From: Pseudomonas karstica
GTDB lineage: Bacteria; Pseudomonadota; Gammaproteobacteria; Pseudomonadales; Pseudomonadaceae
Direction: 5' to 3'
NCBI RefSeq assembly: GCF_009707515.1
Contig: NZ_WLYI01000001.1
Span: 248,001 to 312,000 of the forward strand
DNA length: 64,000 bases
Shown: in pieces, positions 36,656 through 46,033 of the stretch
Numbering within the stretch: position 1 is the stretch's first letter
Layout: each line of letters starts with the position of its first letter
Made by a program: the position numbers and the translations under genes
Notes under the pieces: model-generated
Databases searched by the model: none
Seen by the model: the letters and a program-made list of their open reading frames with translations, nothing else
Told to the model about the DNA's origin: nothing

Positions 36656-39460
36656 ATGAGCCAAGCCCCCCTCGTCCTGGTGGACGGTTCTTCATATCTG
36701 TACCGCGCCTTTCATGCGCTGCCACCGCTGACCACCTCCAAAGGCCTGCCGACCGGTGCGGTCAAGGGCGTGTTGAACATGCTCAAGAGCCTGCGCAAAC
36801 AGTACCCGGACAGTCCGTTCGCGGTGGTGTTCGACGCCAAGGGCGGGACATTTCGCGACGAGATGTATGCCGAATACAAGGCCAACCGCCCGAGTATGCC
36901 TGACGATATGCGCCTGCAGATCGAGCCGCTGCACCAAAGCGTGGTCGCCCTGGGCTTTCCGTTGCTGTGTGTCGAAGGTGTCGAGGCAGACGACGTGATT
37001 GGCACCCTGGCCCGCAGTAGCGCGGCTGCCGACCGGCCGGTGGTGATCTCCACGGGCGACAAAGACATGGCACAGTTGGTAGATGGGCACATTACCTTGG
37101 TCAACACCATGACCGGTAGCGCCATGGACATTGAGGGAGTGAAGGAGAAATTCGGTGTCGCTCCCGAACAGATCATCGACTATCTGGCACTGATGGGGGA
37201 TTCGTCCGACAACATTCCAGGTGTTCCGGGCATCGGGCCGAAGACCGCGTCCGGCTTGCTGGTGGGCGTCAATGGTGGCCTGAAAGAGCTTTACGAGCAG
37301 CTCGATATCGTCCCGGCCCTGCCAATCCGGGGGGCCAAGACCTTGCCGGCCAAGCTGGTGGAGCATAAGGAGATGGCTTTCCTCTCCTACCAACTGGCAA
37401 CCATCAAGATCGATGTGCCACTGGATATAGGGCTGGAAGATTTGCACCTGGTTGAGCCGGATCGTGAAAAGCTGCTTGAGCTTTACACCTTGCTTGAGTT
37501 CAAGAGCTGGTTTGAAGAGATTCAGCGCGATACCAGGCGTGTCGAGCTGAAGGTGGTTAACGAGGTTGCTCCTGTAACTGCTGTCGCAAAGGGCACGATT
37601 GAGACGGCCGCGCCGGTTCCTGTCGAGACGGTGTACGAAACCATCCTTGACCAAGCTCGACTCGATATCTGGCTGAAGAAACTCAGTGATGCGAAGTTGT
37701 TCGCCTTCGATACCGAAACCACCGGGATCGATGCCCAGCAAGCGCAGTTGGTTGGTGTGTCCTTTGCGGTCCAGGCGAATGAAGCGGCCTACATCCCGTT
37801 GACCCATTCCTACATCGGCGTGCCGCAGCAACTGGACCGGGACACCGTCCTGCTGGCCTTGAAGCCATTGCTGGAGGATCCGCACAAACTCAAGGTCGGC
37901 CAGCACGCCAAGTTCGACATGAACATTCTGGCCAACTGCGCCATCGGCGGTGACCCTGCATGCGGCATCACCGTGCGCGGCATAGCCTTCGATACCATGC
38001 TCGAATCCTACGTCTTGAACTCCACCGCGACCCGGCACGACATGGACAGTCTGGCGAAAATGTACCTGGGCCATGACACGGTCAGCTTTCAGGACATCGC
38101 CGGCAAGGGCGCCAAGCAACTGACCTTCGACCAGATTCCCCTTGAGCAGGCCGGCCCTTATGCGGCTGAAGATGCCGATGTCACCCTGCGCCTGCACCAG
38201 GCGCTGTACGAGCAGCTTACTGCTCTGCCGAGCCTGGCTGGCGTGTTGACGGACATCGAGATGCCGTTGGTGCCGGTGTTGGCCCGCATCGAGCGCCAGG
38301 GCGCCTTGGTGGATGCGCAGCTGCTGGGCGTCCAGAGTATTGAGTTGGGCAACAAGATGGTGGAGCTGGAGCGCGAGGCGTTTGAGATCGCTGGCGAGGA
38401 GTTCAACCTCGGCTCGCCCAAGCAATTGGGGGTGATCCTCTACGAAAAGTTGGGACTGCCGGTACTGAAGAAGACCGGCAAGGGCCAGGCCTCTACCGCT
38501 GAGGAAGTGCTGGCCAAGTTGGCCGAAGATGACTATCCGCTGCCCAAGGTACTGATGCAGTACCGCAGCATGAGCAAGTTGAAAAGCACGTACACCGACC
38601 GATTGCCCGAGCAGATCAACCCGCGCACCGGGCGTATTCATACCTCGTACCATCAGGCTGTGGCTGCGACCGGGCGTCTGTCCTCCAGCGACCCCAACTT
38701 GCAGAACATTCCGGTGCGTACCGCAGAAGGCCGGCGGATCCGTCAGGCATTCGTCGCCCCCAAAGGCTACAAGTTGCTGGCGGCGGACTATTCGCAGATC
38801 GAGCTGCGCATCATGGCGCATTTGTCCAAGGACGAAGGTTTGCTGAATGCGTTTCGCGACAATCTGGATGTTCACACGGCCACGGCGGCCGAGGTGTTCA
38901 AGGTTGAGCTGGGAGAGGTCACGTCCGATCAGCGCCGCAGTGCCAAGGCGATCAACTTCGGCCTGATCTACGGCATGGGGGCGCAGAAACTGGGCAAGGA
39001 CATTGGCGTCGACACCAAGACGGCCAAGGCCTACATCGATGTCTACTTCGCCCGCTATCCCGGGGTTCGCGAGTATATGGAGCGAACCCGCGCCCAGGCC
39101 TCTGATCAGGGTTATGTGGAAACCCTGTTCGGACGTCGGCTGTATCTGCCGGATATTCACTCCAACAGGCCTCAGGAGCGCGCCGGTGCAGAGCGTACGG
39201 CGATCAATGCGCCGATGCAGGGTACTGCGGCAGATATCATCAAGAAGGCAATGGTCAAGGTGGACGACTGGCTGAGCGCATCAGGCCTGGATGCCAAGGT
39301 CATCCTTCAGGTACACGACGAACTGGTGCTTGAAGTCCGTGAGGATCTGGTGGCCGAAGTCAGCGAGAAAATTCGCGAGCACATGAGTGCTGCGGCGAAG
39401 CTGGATGTGCCGTTGCTGGTTGACGTCGGGGTAGGCAACAACTGGGATGAAGCTCATTGA
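36656..39460 (+). CDS. polA: DNA polymerase I
   Basis: Start at ATG 36656 (MSQAPLVLVDGSSYLYRAFHA) gives 934 residues, the normal length. The N-terminal 5'-3' exonuclease has DAKGGTFRDEMY and GDSSDNIPGVPGIGPKTA. The 3'-5' proofreading domain is active-looking, with FDTETTG and the later YAAEDADVTLRL. The polymerase domain shows motif A DYSQIELRIMAHLS, motif B RRSAKAINFGLIYGMG, and motif C QVHDELVLEV. It fills gaps in repair and Okazaki processing. A small RNA gene follows, as at the spf locus of E. coli. Confidence 0.98.
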   Translation: MSQAPLVLVDGSSYLYRAFHALPPLTTSKGLPTGAVKGVLNMLKSLRKQYPDSPFAVVFDAKGGTFRDEMYAEYKANRPSMPDDMRLQIEPLHQSVVALGFPLLCVEGVEADDVIGTLARSSAAADRPVVISTGDKDMAQLVDGHITLVNTMTGSAMDIEGVKEKFGVAPEQIIDYLALMGDSSDNIPGVPGIGPKTASGLLVGVNGGLKELYEQLDIVPALPIRGAKTLPAKLVEHKEMAFLSYQLATIKIDVPLDIGLEDLHLVEPDREKLLELYTLLEFKSWFEEIQRDTRRVELKVVNEVAPVTAVAKGTIETAAPVPVETVYETILDQARLDIWLKKLSDAKLFAFDTETTGIDAQQAQLVGVSFAVQANEAAYIPLTHSYIGVPQQLDRDTVLLALKPLLEDPHKLKVGQHAKFDMNILANCAIGGDPACGITVRGIAFDTMLESYVLNSTATRHDMDSLAKMYLGHDTVSFQDIAGKGAKQLTFDQIPLEQAGPYAAEDADVTLRLHQALYEQLTALPSLAGVLTDIEMPLVPVLARIERQGALVDAQLLGVQSIELGNKMVELEREAFEIAGEEFNLGSPKQLGVILYEKLGLPVLKKTGKGQASTAEEVLAKLAEDDYPLPKVLMQYRSMSKLKSTYTDRLPEQINPRTGRIHTSYHQAVAATGRLSSSDPNLQNIPVRTAEGRRIRQAFVAPKGYKLLAADYSQIELRIMAHLSKDEGLLNAFRDNLDVHTATAAEVFKVELGEVTSDQRRSAKAINFGLIYGMGAQKLGKDIGVDTKTAKAYIDVYFARYPGVREYMERTRAQASDQGYVETLFGRRLYLPDIHSNRPQERAGAERTAINAPMQGTAADIIKKAMVKVDDWLSASGLDAKVILQVHDELVLEVREDLVAEVSEKIREHMSAAAKLDVPLLVDVGVGNNWDEAH

Positions 39461-39547
39461 AAACGGGTTTTTGTCGCGGCAAATGAATGTCGGCTTTTTA
39501 GGTGGAAAACACTAACGGCTATTTCCAATAGTTTTTCCAGCTTGCCG

Positions 39548-39574
39548 GAACTTAACCCATGAAAGCCACTCAGA
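39548..39574 (+). promoter_or_regulatory. AlgU-type promoter of the polA-engB small RNA
   Basis: GAACTT at 39548-39553, a 16-base spacer, and TCAGA at 39570-39574. ErsA of P. aeruginosa is transcribed from an AlgU-dependent promoter in the same intergenic region. The start site would fall near 39580. Confidence 0.82.
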
Positions 39575-39579
39575 GCTAC

Positions 39580-39709
39580 TGAATGGGTGGTGAAGCCCTT
39601 CAATGCTCCTATGTTGTGTTAAGTGTTGGCAGATATCCGGACTGCACCCTAGCGGTCCGGAACTTGTACCCCGAACTTCCCTCCCCATACGAAGTCCGGG
39701 GTTTTTTTT
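39580..39709 (+). ncRNA. ersA: ErsA-like small regulatory RNA (Spot 42 position)
   Basis: No gene fills the 273 bases between polA and engB, but a promoter, two hairpins and a terminator do. From the predicted start near 39580 the transcript would be about 130 nt, close to the reported ErsA length. An internal stem pairs TCCGGAC (39636-39642) with GTCCGGA (39655-39661). The terminator is CCCCGAACTTC (39669-39679) with GAAGTCCGGGG (39691-39701) and eight T. ErsA is an Hfq-dependent envelope-stress RNA controlling exopolysaccharide and biofilm genes in P. aeruginosa; targets here are untested. It converges on engB. Confidence 0.85.
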
Positions 39710-39733
39710 GCCTGCGTTTTCGCCCAAAACGTA

Positions 39734-40375
39734 TTATTCGGCCGCTTCAGAGCCTTTGTCCGCCAACTCCATCCAGCCTGCCAGCACGGTGTAGGCGTCT
39801 TCCAGGCCCAGGCGTTTTGGCGCCGAGAACAACTGGATAGTGATCGCATCACCCCAACTTTTGCGAATTTCAGCTTGTACCTTGAGTAAGGTATTTTTCG
39901 CTGCGCCGTAGGTCAGCTTGTCAGCCTTGGTCAGCAGAATATGCATTGGCATGCCGCTGGCGACGGCCCAGTCAAGCATCAGCAGGTCGAAATCGGTCAT
40001 TGGATGACGGATGTCCATCATCAGAATCAAACCCTTCAAACTCTCCCGGCCGCCCAGATAGGCCTCCAGGTGACGCTGCCAGTGCAGCTTCAACGGGATG
40101 GGTACTTTTGCATAACCGTAGCCCGGCAGGTCGACCAGACGCCGATCATCGTCTAGTTTGAAGAAGTTGAGTAACTGTGTACGCCCTGGTGTTTTTGAGG
40201 TGCGTGCCAGGCTGGCATGGGTCAGGGTGTTCAGCGCGCTGGATTTGCCAGCATTGGAACGGCCGGCGAAGGCTACTTCGAAGCCTTCGTCGTCGGGGCA
40301 TTGGTCGACTTTGGCGGCGCTGAGCATGAAGGTGGACTGTTGGCACAGACCGAGGATGGGATTCTTGAGTTGCAT
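39734..40375 (-). CDS. engB: Ribosome biogenesis GTPase EngB (YihA/YsxC)
   Basis: The frame extends upstream, but the ATG at 40373-40375 ([12 protein letters not shown]) gives the usual 213 residues. GTPase motifs are G1 [10 protein letters not shown]3 DLPGYGYA and G4 TKADK. EngB helps assemble the 50S ribosomal subunit and is often essential. Its 3' end faces the small-RNA terminator. Confidence 0.95.
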   Translation of the reverse strand: MQLKNPILGLCQQSTFMLSAAKVDQCPDDEGFEVAFAGRSNAGKSSALNTLTHASLARTSKTPGRTQLLNFFKLDDDRRLVDLPGYGYAKVPIPLKLHWQRHLEAYLGGRESLKGLILMMDIRHPMTDFDLLMLDWAVASGMPMHILLTKADKLTYGAAKNTLLKVQAEIRKSWGDAITIQLFSAPKRLGLEDAYTVLAGWMELADKGSEAAE

Positions 40376-40448
40376 GAGATTTCCGATGTGGGCGGTGCCG
40401 GGAATGGGTGCGGCAAGCGGTGTCGTTTCCGTTTCAGTAGCGCCAGTA

Positions 40449-40454
40449 TATAAT
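40449..40454 (+). promoter_or_regulatory. Consensus -10 hexamer upstream of the cytochrome c5 gene
   Basis: A perfect TATAAT lies 119 bases before the cytochrome start, in the divergent region with engB. No clear TTGACA occurs at 16-18 bases upstream, so strength is uncertain. Confidence 0.4.
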
Positions 40455-40567
40455 GCCGCAGATTTTGTGTGTGCTTTGTCCCAGCGAAGGATGAAGTTCA
40501 CGGGGGCGATAGACCTTTATTGCGCATTAGAACGCAAAACGCTCTCAAACCCTGAAAAGGTTGTTGC

Positions 40568-40876
40568 ATGACCAAGTGGTTGCTAGCTGTCAGTGCCTTG
40601 ATGCCGCTTTATAGCGCTCAGGCTACACAGGATCCGGAAGGTGTGTACAACCGCGTTTGCGTGGCCTGCCATGCCGGACAACTGCCCTCGGCCCCCAAAC
40701 GGGGTGACCAGGCAGCTTGGGAGCCGAGATTGGCGCAAGGCATGGATACGCTGGTGCAACACGTGATCCAGGGTTTCAAAGCGATGCCGCCGCGTGGTTT
40801 GTGCATGGAATGCAGTGCCGAGGATTACCAGGCCATCATTCGTTTGATGGCGAGTAAACCCGGTTCAACTCTATAA
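40568..40876 (+). CDS. Cytochrome c5-family protein
   Basis: This 102-residue periplasmic monoheme cytochrome has a short signal peptide (MTKWLLAVSALMPLYSAQA), the heme motif CVACH, an axial methionine in KAMPPRG, and the extra GLCMEC cysteine pair typical of c5 cytochromes. It is followed after 25 bases by cytochrome c4, forming an electron-carrier pair likely serving terminal oxidases. Confidence 0.93.
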   Translation: MTKWLLAVSALMPLYSAQATQDPEGVYNRVCVACHAGQLPSAPKRGDQAAWEPRLAQGMDTLVQHVIQGFKAMPPRGLCMECSAEDYQAIIRLMASKPGSTL

Positions 40877-40901
40877 CCCTTAGCCGTAGTTGGATTAGCT
40901 G

Positions 40902-41513
40902 ATGAACAAACTGATCGTGAGTCTGCTGTTGACCTTGGGCATCACCGGTGTTGCCCATGCTGCAGGCGACGCCACTGCTGGCCAGGCGAAAGCCGCCGTA
41001 TGTGGTGCTTGCCATGGACCGGATGGCAACAGCCCGGCGCCAAACTTCCCCAAACTGGCAGGTCAGGGCGAGCGTTACCTGACCAAGCAGATGCACGACA
41101 TCAAGGATGGCAAGCGCACGGTCCTGGAAATGACCGGCTTGCTGACCAACCTCAGCGATCAGGACCTGGCGGATATCGCGGCATATTATGCCAGCCAGAA
41201 GGGCAGCGTTGGGGCCGCAGATCCGAAACTTGTGGCGCGCGGAGAGAAGTTGTTCCGCGGCGGCGATCTGGATAAAGGCCTACCCGCCTGCACCGGGTGC
41301 CACTCGCCAAACGGCGCAGGCAATGCTGCCGCTGGCTTCCCGCATCTGAGTGGCCAGCATGCTCAATACATCGCCAAGCAGTTGACGGACTTCCGTAAGG
41401 AAGAAGCTGGTCGAAACAACGATGGTGATGCTCAGACCATGCGCACTATCGCCCGTAAGCTGAGCGACGAAGACATCGCTGCCGTCTCCAGCTACATTCA
41501 AGGCCTGCATTAA
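40902..41513 (+). CDS. cc4: Diheme cytochrome c4
   Basis: The 203-residue product has a signal peptide (MNKLIVSLLLTLGITGVAHA) and two cytochrome c domains with CGACHGPDGN and CTGCHSPNGAG, each with a later methionine region. Cytochrome c4 donates electrons to cbb3 and aa3 oxidases in pseudomonads. A terminator follows. Confidence 0.95.
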   Translation: MNKLIVSLLLTLGITGVAHAAGDATAGQAKAAVCGACHGPDGNSPAPNFPKLAGQGERYLTKQMHDIKDGKRTVLEMTGLLTNLSDQDLADIAAYYASQKGSVGAADPKLVARGEKLFRGGDLDKGLPACTGCHSPNGAGNAAAGFPHLSGQHAQYIAKQLTDFRKEEAGRNNDGDAQTMRTIARKLSDEDIAAVSSYIQGLH

Positions 41514-41556
41514 GACCTGCAATGTTAACGCTCGATTAATCCGTCGATGCAAGCAT

Positions 41557-41585
41557 AAAAAGGGTGGCTTTGGCCGCCCTTTTTT
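41557..41585 (+). terminator. Intrinsic terminator after cytochrome c4
   Basis: AAGGGTGGC, loop TTTG, GCCGCCCTT (one G-T pair) followed by T. Lies 46 bases after the cytochrome stop and separates it from dsbA. Confidence 0.85.
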
Positions 41586-41679
41586 GTGGCCGCTGCCGTT
41601 ACACTAACGAACTCATGCCCGTGTAGACCTGTCTGAATAAAGGTCGCGCGAGGCGACTTTATTTGTCCAGGAGTAAAGC

Positions 41680-42315
41680 ATGCGTAATCTGATCCTCAGC
41701 GCCGCTCTCGTCACTGCCAGCCTCTTCGGCATGACTGCACAAGCTGCCGATGTGCCGCTTGAAGCGGGTAAAACCTATGTTGAGCTGGCCAATCCTGTGC
41801 CAGTTGCCGTGCCGGGCAAGATCGAAGTCGTGGAGCTGTTCTGGTATGGCTGCCCGCATTGCTACGCGTTTGAGCCGACCATCAACCCTTGGGCCGAGAA
41901 GTTGCCATCGGACGTGAATTTCGTACGTATCCCGGCCATGTTCGGCGGCCCTTGGGATGCCCACGGCCAACTGTTCCTGACCCTGGAAGCCATGGGTGTT
42001 GAGCACAAGGTCCACAACGCTGTGTTCAATGCGATCCAGAAAGAAGGCAAGCGCCTGACCAAACCTGAGGAAATGGCTGACTTCATCGCCACTCAGGGTG
42101 TTGATAAGGAAAAATTCCTGGCGACCTTCAACTCCTTCGCTATCCAGGGCCAGATTAAAAAGGCCAAGGAACTTGCCCAGAAATACGGTGTGCAGGGCGT
42201 TCCAACCATGATCGTCAACGGCAAGTACCGCTTCGACCTGGGCACCTCCGGTGGTCCGGAAGAAACCCTGAACGTTGCCGACCAGCTGATCGCCAAAGAG
42301 CGTGCAGCCAAGTAA
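41680..42315 (+). CDS. dsbA: Thiol:disulfide interchange protein DsbA
   Basis: The 211-residue periplasmic oxidase introduces disulfides into exported proteins. It has a signal peptide ending AQA, the active site C-P-H-C in WYGCPHCYAFEP, and the cis-proline loop GVQGVPTMIVNGKY. An AGGAG Shine-Dalgarno is present. The next gene begins 10 bases after its stop, so they are probably cotranscribed. Confidence 0.96.
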   Translation: MRNLILSAALVTASLFGMTAQAADVPLEAGKTYVELANPVPVAVPGKIEVVELFWYGCPHCYAFEPTINPWAEKLPSDVNFVRIPAMFGGPWDAHGQLFLTLEAMGVEHKVHNAVFNAIQKEGKRLTKPEEMADFIATQGVDKEKFLATFNSFAIQGQIKKAKELAQKYGVQGVPTMIVNGKYRFDLGTSGGPEETLNVADQLIAKERAAK

Positions 42316-42325
42316 GGGGCCCGTC

Positions 42326-43204
42326 ATGCGCCGCTGGGGTACCGAACGCGTCGTTGGCTTGCATGATCCGCGAGTCAATGAGCACCATCTGGAATCCACA
42401 GGCCTGCCGGCAGACAGCCGTCTACGCCTGCTCAGCTTCAATATCCAGGTGGGGATCAGTACCGAGAAGTACCGGCATTACCTGACTCGTGGCTGGCAGC
42501 ATTTGCTGCCCCACAACGGACGTGCCGGCAATCTGCAAAAGATTGGCGATCTATTGGGTGACTTCGACCTGGTAGCCCTGCAGGAGGCCGACGGTGGCAG
42601 CTTGCGTTCCGGCTACGTCAATCAGGTGGAGCATCTGGCCCAGTTGGGTGCTTTTCCCTATTGGTATCAACAACTCAACCGCAACCTCGGAAGACTCGGC
42701 CAGCACAGCAATGGCGTGCTTAGCCGCCTGAAGCCCTGGGCGATCGAGGATCATCCCTTGCCGGGCCCCAAAGGCCGGGGAGCCATTCTTGTGCGTTTCG
42801 GTGAAGGTCCCGAGGCGTTGGTGGTGGTGATGATGCATCTGGCGTTGGGGGCTCGAACCCGAACCCTGCAACTCTCCTACATCCGAGAGTTGATTAGCGA
42901 TTACAAGCACCAAGTGTTGATGGGGGACATGAACACCCATGCCAACGACCTGTTGCAGAACTCTCCATTACGCGACCTTGGGTTACTGGCCCCGCAAGTC
43001 GAGGCCACGTTTCCCAGTTGGCGTCCGCAACGTTGTCTTGACCATATCCTGCTAAGCCCGACCCTGACACTTGAAAGCGTACAGGTGCTGGCGCAGCCAA
43101 TCTCCGATCACCTGCCGGTTGCGGTAGAAATTCGTTTGCCGGGTTCGCTCACGGCTGATGCATTACCCGCGTTGAGCCCCGGCCCTCGCGGATCCCTGGC
43201 ATGA
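42326..43204 (+). CDS. Endonuclease/exonuclease/phosphatase-family protein
   Basis: The chosen ATG at 42326 follows AAGGGG; the frame opens 24 bases earlier inside dsbA. The 292-residue protein has the EEP fold signatures LLSFNIQVGI, VALQEADGG, MHLALGARTRTLQL, LMGDMNTHAND and a closing ISDHLPVAVEIRL, which hold the metal-binding and catalytic residues. No signal peptide. The substrate (nucleic acid, phospholipid or phosphate ester) cannot be told. It overlaps the diguanylate cyclase gene by four bases (ATGA). Confidence 0.88.
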   Translation: MRRWGTERVVGLHDPRVNEHHLESTGLPADSRLRLLSFNIQVGISTEKYRHYLTRGWQHLLPHNGRAGNLQKIGDLLGDFDLVALQEADGGSLRSGYVNQVEHLAQLGAFPYWYQQLNRNLGRLGQHSNGVLSRLKPWAIEDHPLPGPKGRGAILVRFGEGPEALVVVMMHLALGARTRTLQLSYIRELISDYKHQVLMGDMNTHANDLLQNSPLRDLGLLAPQVEATFPSWRPQRCLDHILLSPTLTLESVQVLAQPISDHLPVAVEIRLPGSLTADALPALSPGPRGSLA

Positions 43205-45126
43205 GCGACGATGCCCAGCGCTGGAAAGAAAAATACCTGTTAAGCGTTGAGCAACAAGACAAGCTTGAGCGCCGTTGGGCGGCCCGCCTCGACCTGCTGC
43301 GCCGGGGGCTGGTACGCAGCACCTTGGCCGCTGAAGGGACTGACCGCGCGGTTGATCAATGTATGAAGGAAATGCGCGATGTCGTCCGTTCGGATGACAT
43401 GGACGCAGCCTTGGCGGCTTTGTTGCCACGGCTGGAAAAAGCGGTGCTGGACTCCGAACAACGGCGGGAAACCCGGGTTGATCAGATCAGCAGTGCGCTC
43501 AGCGCATTGGTCACGCAATTGCAGGCGTTGCCTCTGCCCCGTGAGGTCAGTCGCCCGCTGAAGGCTTTTGCCAGGCAATTGGATAGCCGAGTGGGCAAGT
43601 CGCGGGAGATTCCGCTGCTGCTCAGTGAGTTGAGTGATCTTCAGGGGCAGGCGTTGAATAGGCTGGAGCCGGATGGTGAGCCCAGTCGCCCGGGATTGCT
43701 GCAGCGCCTGTTTGGTGCAAGGGAGACCGCCGCCAAAGCGCCTGCGTCCGAGGCTGAGTATGCTGCGGCGCAAGAAACCGCCGAGGTTGTGTTTCCCTCG
43801 CCCGTAAATGTCGCACCGCATGTGCCGGTTATCGAAGCACTGTCAGAAACCCTCGCGTCCCAGGCACCCGAGCCGTCTGACGCCGAGACGGAGGTAGCGG
43901 TACCCGAAAGCGCGCTCGCCGCCATGGTTTCGGCGCCAGCGACACAGATCAATACGCCAGAGCTCACGGTCATCGGCAGCCTCTCCTTGCCGCCCGTTAT
44001 GGCCGAAGAGCCGGAAGGCCTCGACCCTGAAGCGTTGGCGCAGAATGTTCTGTATGCCCTGCCGGACTCTCCCGAGCCTTCTTACAGCTCGGTGGCCAAG
44101 CACATCGAAGACACCCTACTCGGCTTGCTGGAAGACCTGTCTTTGCCCGAACGCCATCGGCCCCAGGCCGAAGCCATGCGCGAGCGGCTGGCCCAGGGGC
44201 TGAATTGGTATGAGTTGCTGCCGATCCTCGACGATCTGGCGGTGTTGCTGCTGGCGATTACCAACAGCGGCCAACACGAGTTCGAGGCCTATCTCAAGCA
44301 GCTCAACGGTCGGCTTGACGCGTTCCAGAGCAATTTACGGGCTGCCAGTGAGGGGCACGCGGATAGCCGCTTGGCTGCGCGGGCACTGGATACACAGATT
44401 CGTGAGCAGGTGGGTGGCCTGCAAAGCAGTGTTCAAGAGGCTGGCGACCTGGATAGCCTCAAGCAGGTACTGGAAAGCCATCTTGAAGGTTTGTTGGGCA
44501 CCATGGACCAGCATCAGCGGCAACGCGACCAGCGCGATCAGGACGTCGCAGCGCGTTTGCAGGGGCTGGCAGCACGGGTCGCCAACATGGAGCAAGAGGC
44601 CCGGGGTTATCGCGAGCATCTTGAGGTGCAGCGCCAGAAAGCCTTGGTCGATCCGCTCACCGAGTTGCCCAATCGTGCGGCCTGGAGCGAGCGCCTGGAG
44701 CATGAGGTCAATACCTGGCATCAGTGTGGCAACAACTTGTCGTTGGCCATGCTCGACCTTGATTATTTCAAGCGTATCAACGACAACTATGGCCATCTGG
44801 CGGGTGATAAGGTATTGAAAATTATCGCCAGCGTATTCAGCAAGCAACTGCGACCTACGGACTTTATGGCTCGCTTTGGCGGTGAGGAGTTTGTCTTGCT
44901 GATGCCGGACTCAGCCTTGGGCGATGCATTGGCGCTGGGTGAAAGGCTTCGTGCGGCTATCGAAACCTGCCCGTTTCATTTCAAGGGTGAGCCTGTGACG
45001 ATCACGGTATCTATCGGCATGGCGCAGCTTCAGCCGGGGGAGCGCAGTGAGTTGGCGCTCAAGCGCGCCGACGAAGCGTTGTATCGGGCCAAGGCTGCCG
45101 GGCGCAATCAAGTGCAGGCCGCTTAA
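43201..45126 (+). CDS. dgcH: GGDEF diguanylate cyclase (PA5487/DgcH-like)
   Basis: The 641-residue cytoplasmic protein ends in a GGDEF domain with the active site GGEEF at 560-564 and intact substrate segments (DPLTELPNRAAW, LDLDYFKRINDNYGHLAGD). No RxxD inhibitory site is seen immediately upstream. The first 450 residues are low-conservation helical and Ala/Pro/Glu-rich sequence with a coiled coil before the catalytic domain, with no membrane helix or known sensor domain. It makes cyclic di-GMP. The P. aeruginosa homologue at this locus is DgcH. Confidence 0.93.
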   Translation: MSDDAQRWKEKYLLSVEQQDKLERRWAARLDLLRRGLVRSTLAAEGTDRAVDQCMKEMRDVVRSDDMDAALAALLPRLEKAVLDSEQRRETRVDQISSALSALVTQLQALPLPREVSRPLKAFARQLDSRVGKSREIPLLLSELSDLQGQALNRLEPDGEPSRPGLLQRLFGARETAAKAPASEAEYAAAQETAEVVFPSPVNVAPHVPVIEALSETLASQAPEPSDAETEVAVPESALAAMVSAPATQINTPELTVIGSLSLPPVMAEEPEGLDPEALAQNVLYALPDSPEPSYSSVAKHIEDTLLGLLEDLSLPERHRPQAEAMRERLAQGLNWYELLPILDDLAVLLLAITNSGQHEFEAYLKQLNGRLDAFQSNLRAASEGHADSRLAARALDTQIREQVGGLQSSVQEAGDLDSLKQVLESHLEGLLGTMDQHQRQRDQRDQDVAARLQGLAARVANMEQEARGYREHLEVQRQKALVDPLTELPNRAAWSERLEHEVNTWHQCGNNLSLAMLDLDYFKRINDNYGHLAGDKVLKIIASVFSKQLRPTDFMARFGGEEFVLLMPDSALGDALALGERLRAAIETCPFHFKGEPVTITVSIGMAQLQPGERSELALKRADEALYRAKAAGRNQVQAA

Positions 45127-45227
45127 AAAATGTTCCATTTTGTATAAAGCGCCCGTATTTGCCCGCTCGCTGGCAATAGGTACGTTACACTATTGCATTA
45201 TTGTCTTTAAGCGTACCGTCTTCTGCC

Positions 45228-46004
45228 ATGAAATTTCTGTGCTCTGCCTTTCTGCTTCTGATGCTCGCCGGCTGCGCGAGCGGTCCTCGCCTGGATACCG
45301 ACCACCCTTCGGTAAACCACGATAACCGCGTGCAATTTGTCGTCGTGCACTACACCTCTACTTCGCTTGAGCGCTCCCTGGCGCTGCTGACTCAAGGTCA
45401 GGTCAGCAGTCATTACCTGATCGGCGACGACGCGCCCGCCACCATCTATAAGCTGGTGGATGAAAGCCAGCGCGCCTGGCATGCCGGGGACAGTGAATGG
45501 ATGGGCCGCACCTGGCTCAATTCCAGCTCCATCGGGATCGAGATTGTTAACCCCGGCTATCGTGATACACCCACAGGTCGGGTCTGGTATCCATACTCCG
45601 AGGCACAGGTCCAGGCGTTGGTGGTCTTGCTCAAGGACATCAGCAAACGTAACAAGATCGAGCCGCGAAATATCATTGGCCACAGCGACATAGCGCCGCT
45701 GCGCAAACTGGATCCGGGACCGTTATTCCCCTGGAAGCGCCTGGCTGACGAGGGGCTCGGGATTTGGCCGGACGCCCAGGCAGTCGCTCGCTATAAGGCG
45801 CAGTACAGCAACGAGCTGCCGAGTATTACTTGGTTCCAGGAGGAGTTGGTGCGATTGGGCTACCCGACACCGCAGACGGGTGAGCTGGATGTGGCAACGC
45901 GCCATGTGCTGGCCGCGTTCCAGATGCGTTTTCGGGCATCGTTGTTTGATGGGACGCCGGACGCTGAAAGTGCGGCGATCTTGCGCGTTCTGAATCAGCG
46001 TTAG
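45228..46004 (+). CDS. ampDh2: N-acetylmuramoyl-L-alanine amidase (AmpDh2-like lipoprotein)
   Basis: Start at ATG 45228 (MKFLCSAFLLLMLAGC) gives 258 residues with a lipobox cysteine at 16. The amidase_2 domain has zinc histidines in VVHYTST and IIGHSDIAP, and a C-terminal peptidoglycan-binding helix bundle (WFQEELVRLGYPTPQTGELD). It cleaves the lactyl-peptide bond of peptidoglycan in the envelope. The locus equals PA5485, next to kinB/algB. Confidence 0.93.
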   Translation: MKFLCSAFLLLMLAGCASGPRLDTDHPSVNHDNRVQFVVVHYTSTSLERSLALLTQGQVSSHYLIGDDAPATIYKLVDESQRAWHAGDSEWMGRTWLNSSSIGIEIVNPGYRDTPTGRVWYPYSEAQVQALVVLLKDISKRNKIEPRNIIGHSDIAPLRKLDPGPLFPWKRLADEGLGIWPDAQAVARYKAQYSNELPSITWFQEELVRLGYPTPQTGELDVATRHVLAAFQMRFRASLFDGTPDAESAAILRVLNQR

Positions 46005-46033
46005 CTGCAAGCTAGAACCTTGCAGCTCAAATC

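Noticed and set aside
36692-39160. 822-codon open frame antisense to polA
   Set aside because: It mirrors a fully motif-supported DNA polymerase I gene; long antisense frames are common in GC-rich Pseudomonas DNA. No family motif or start signal supports it.
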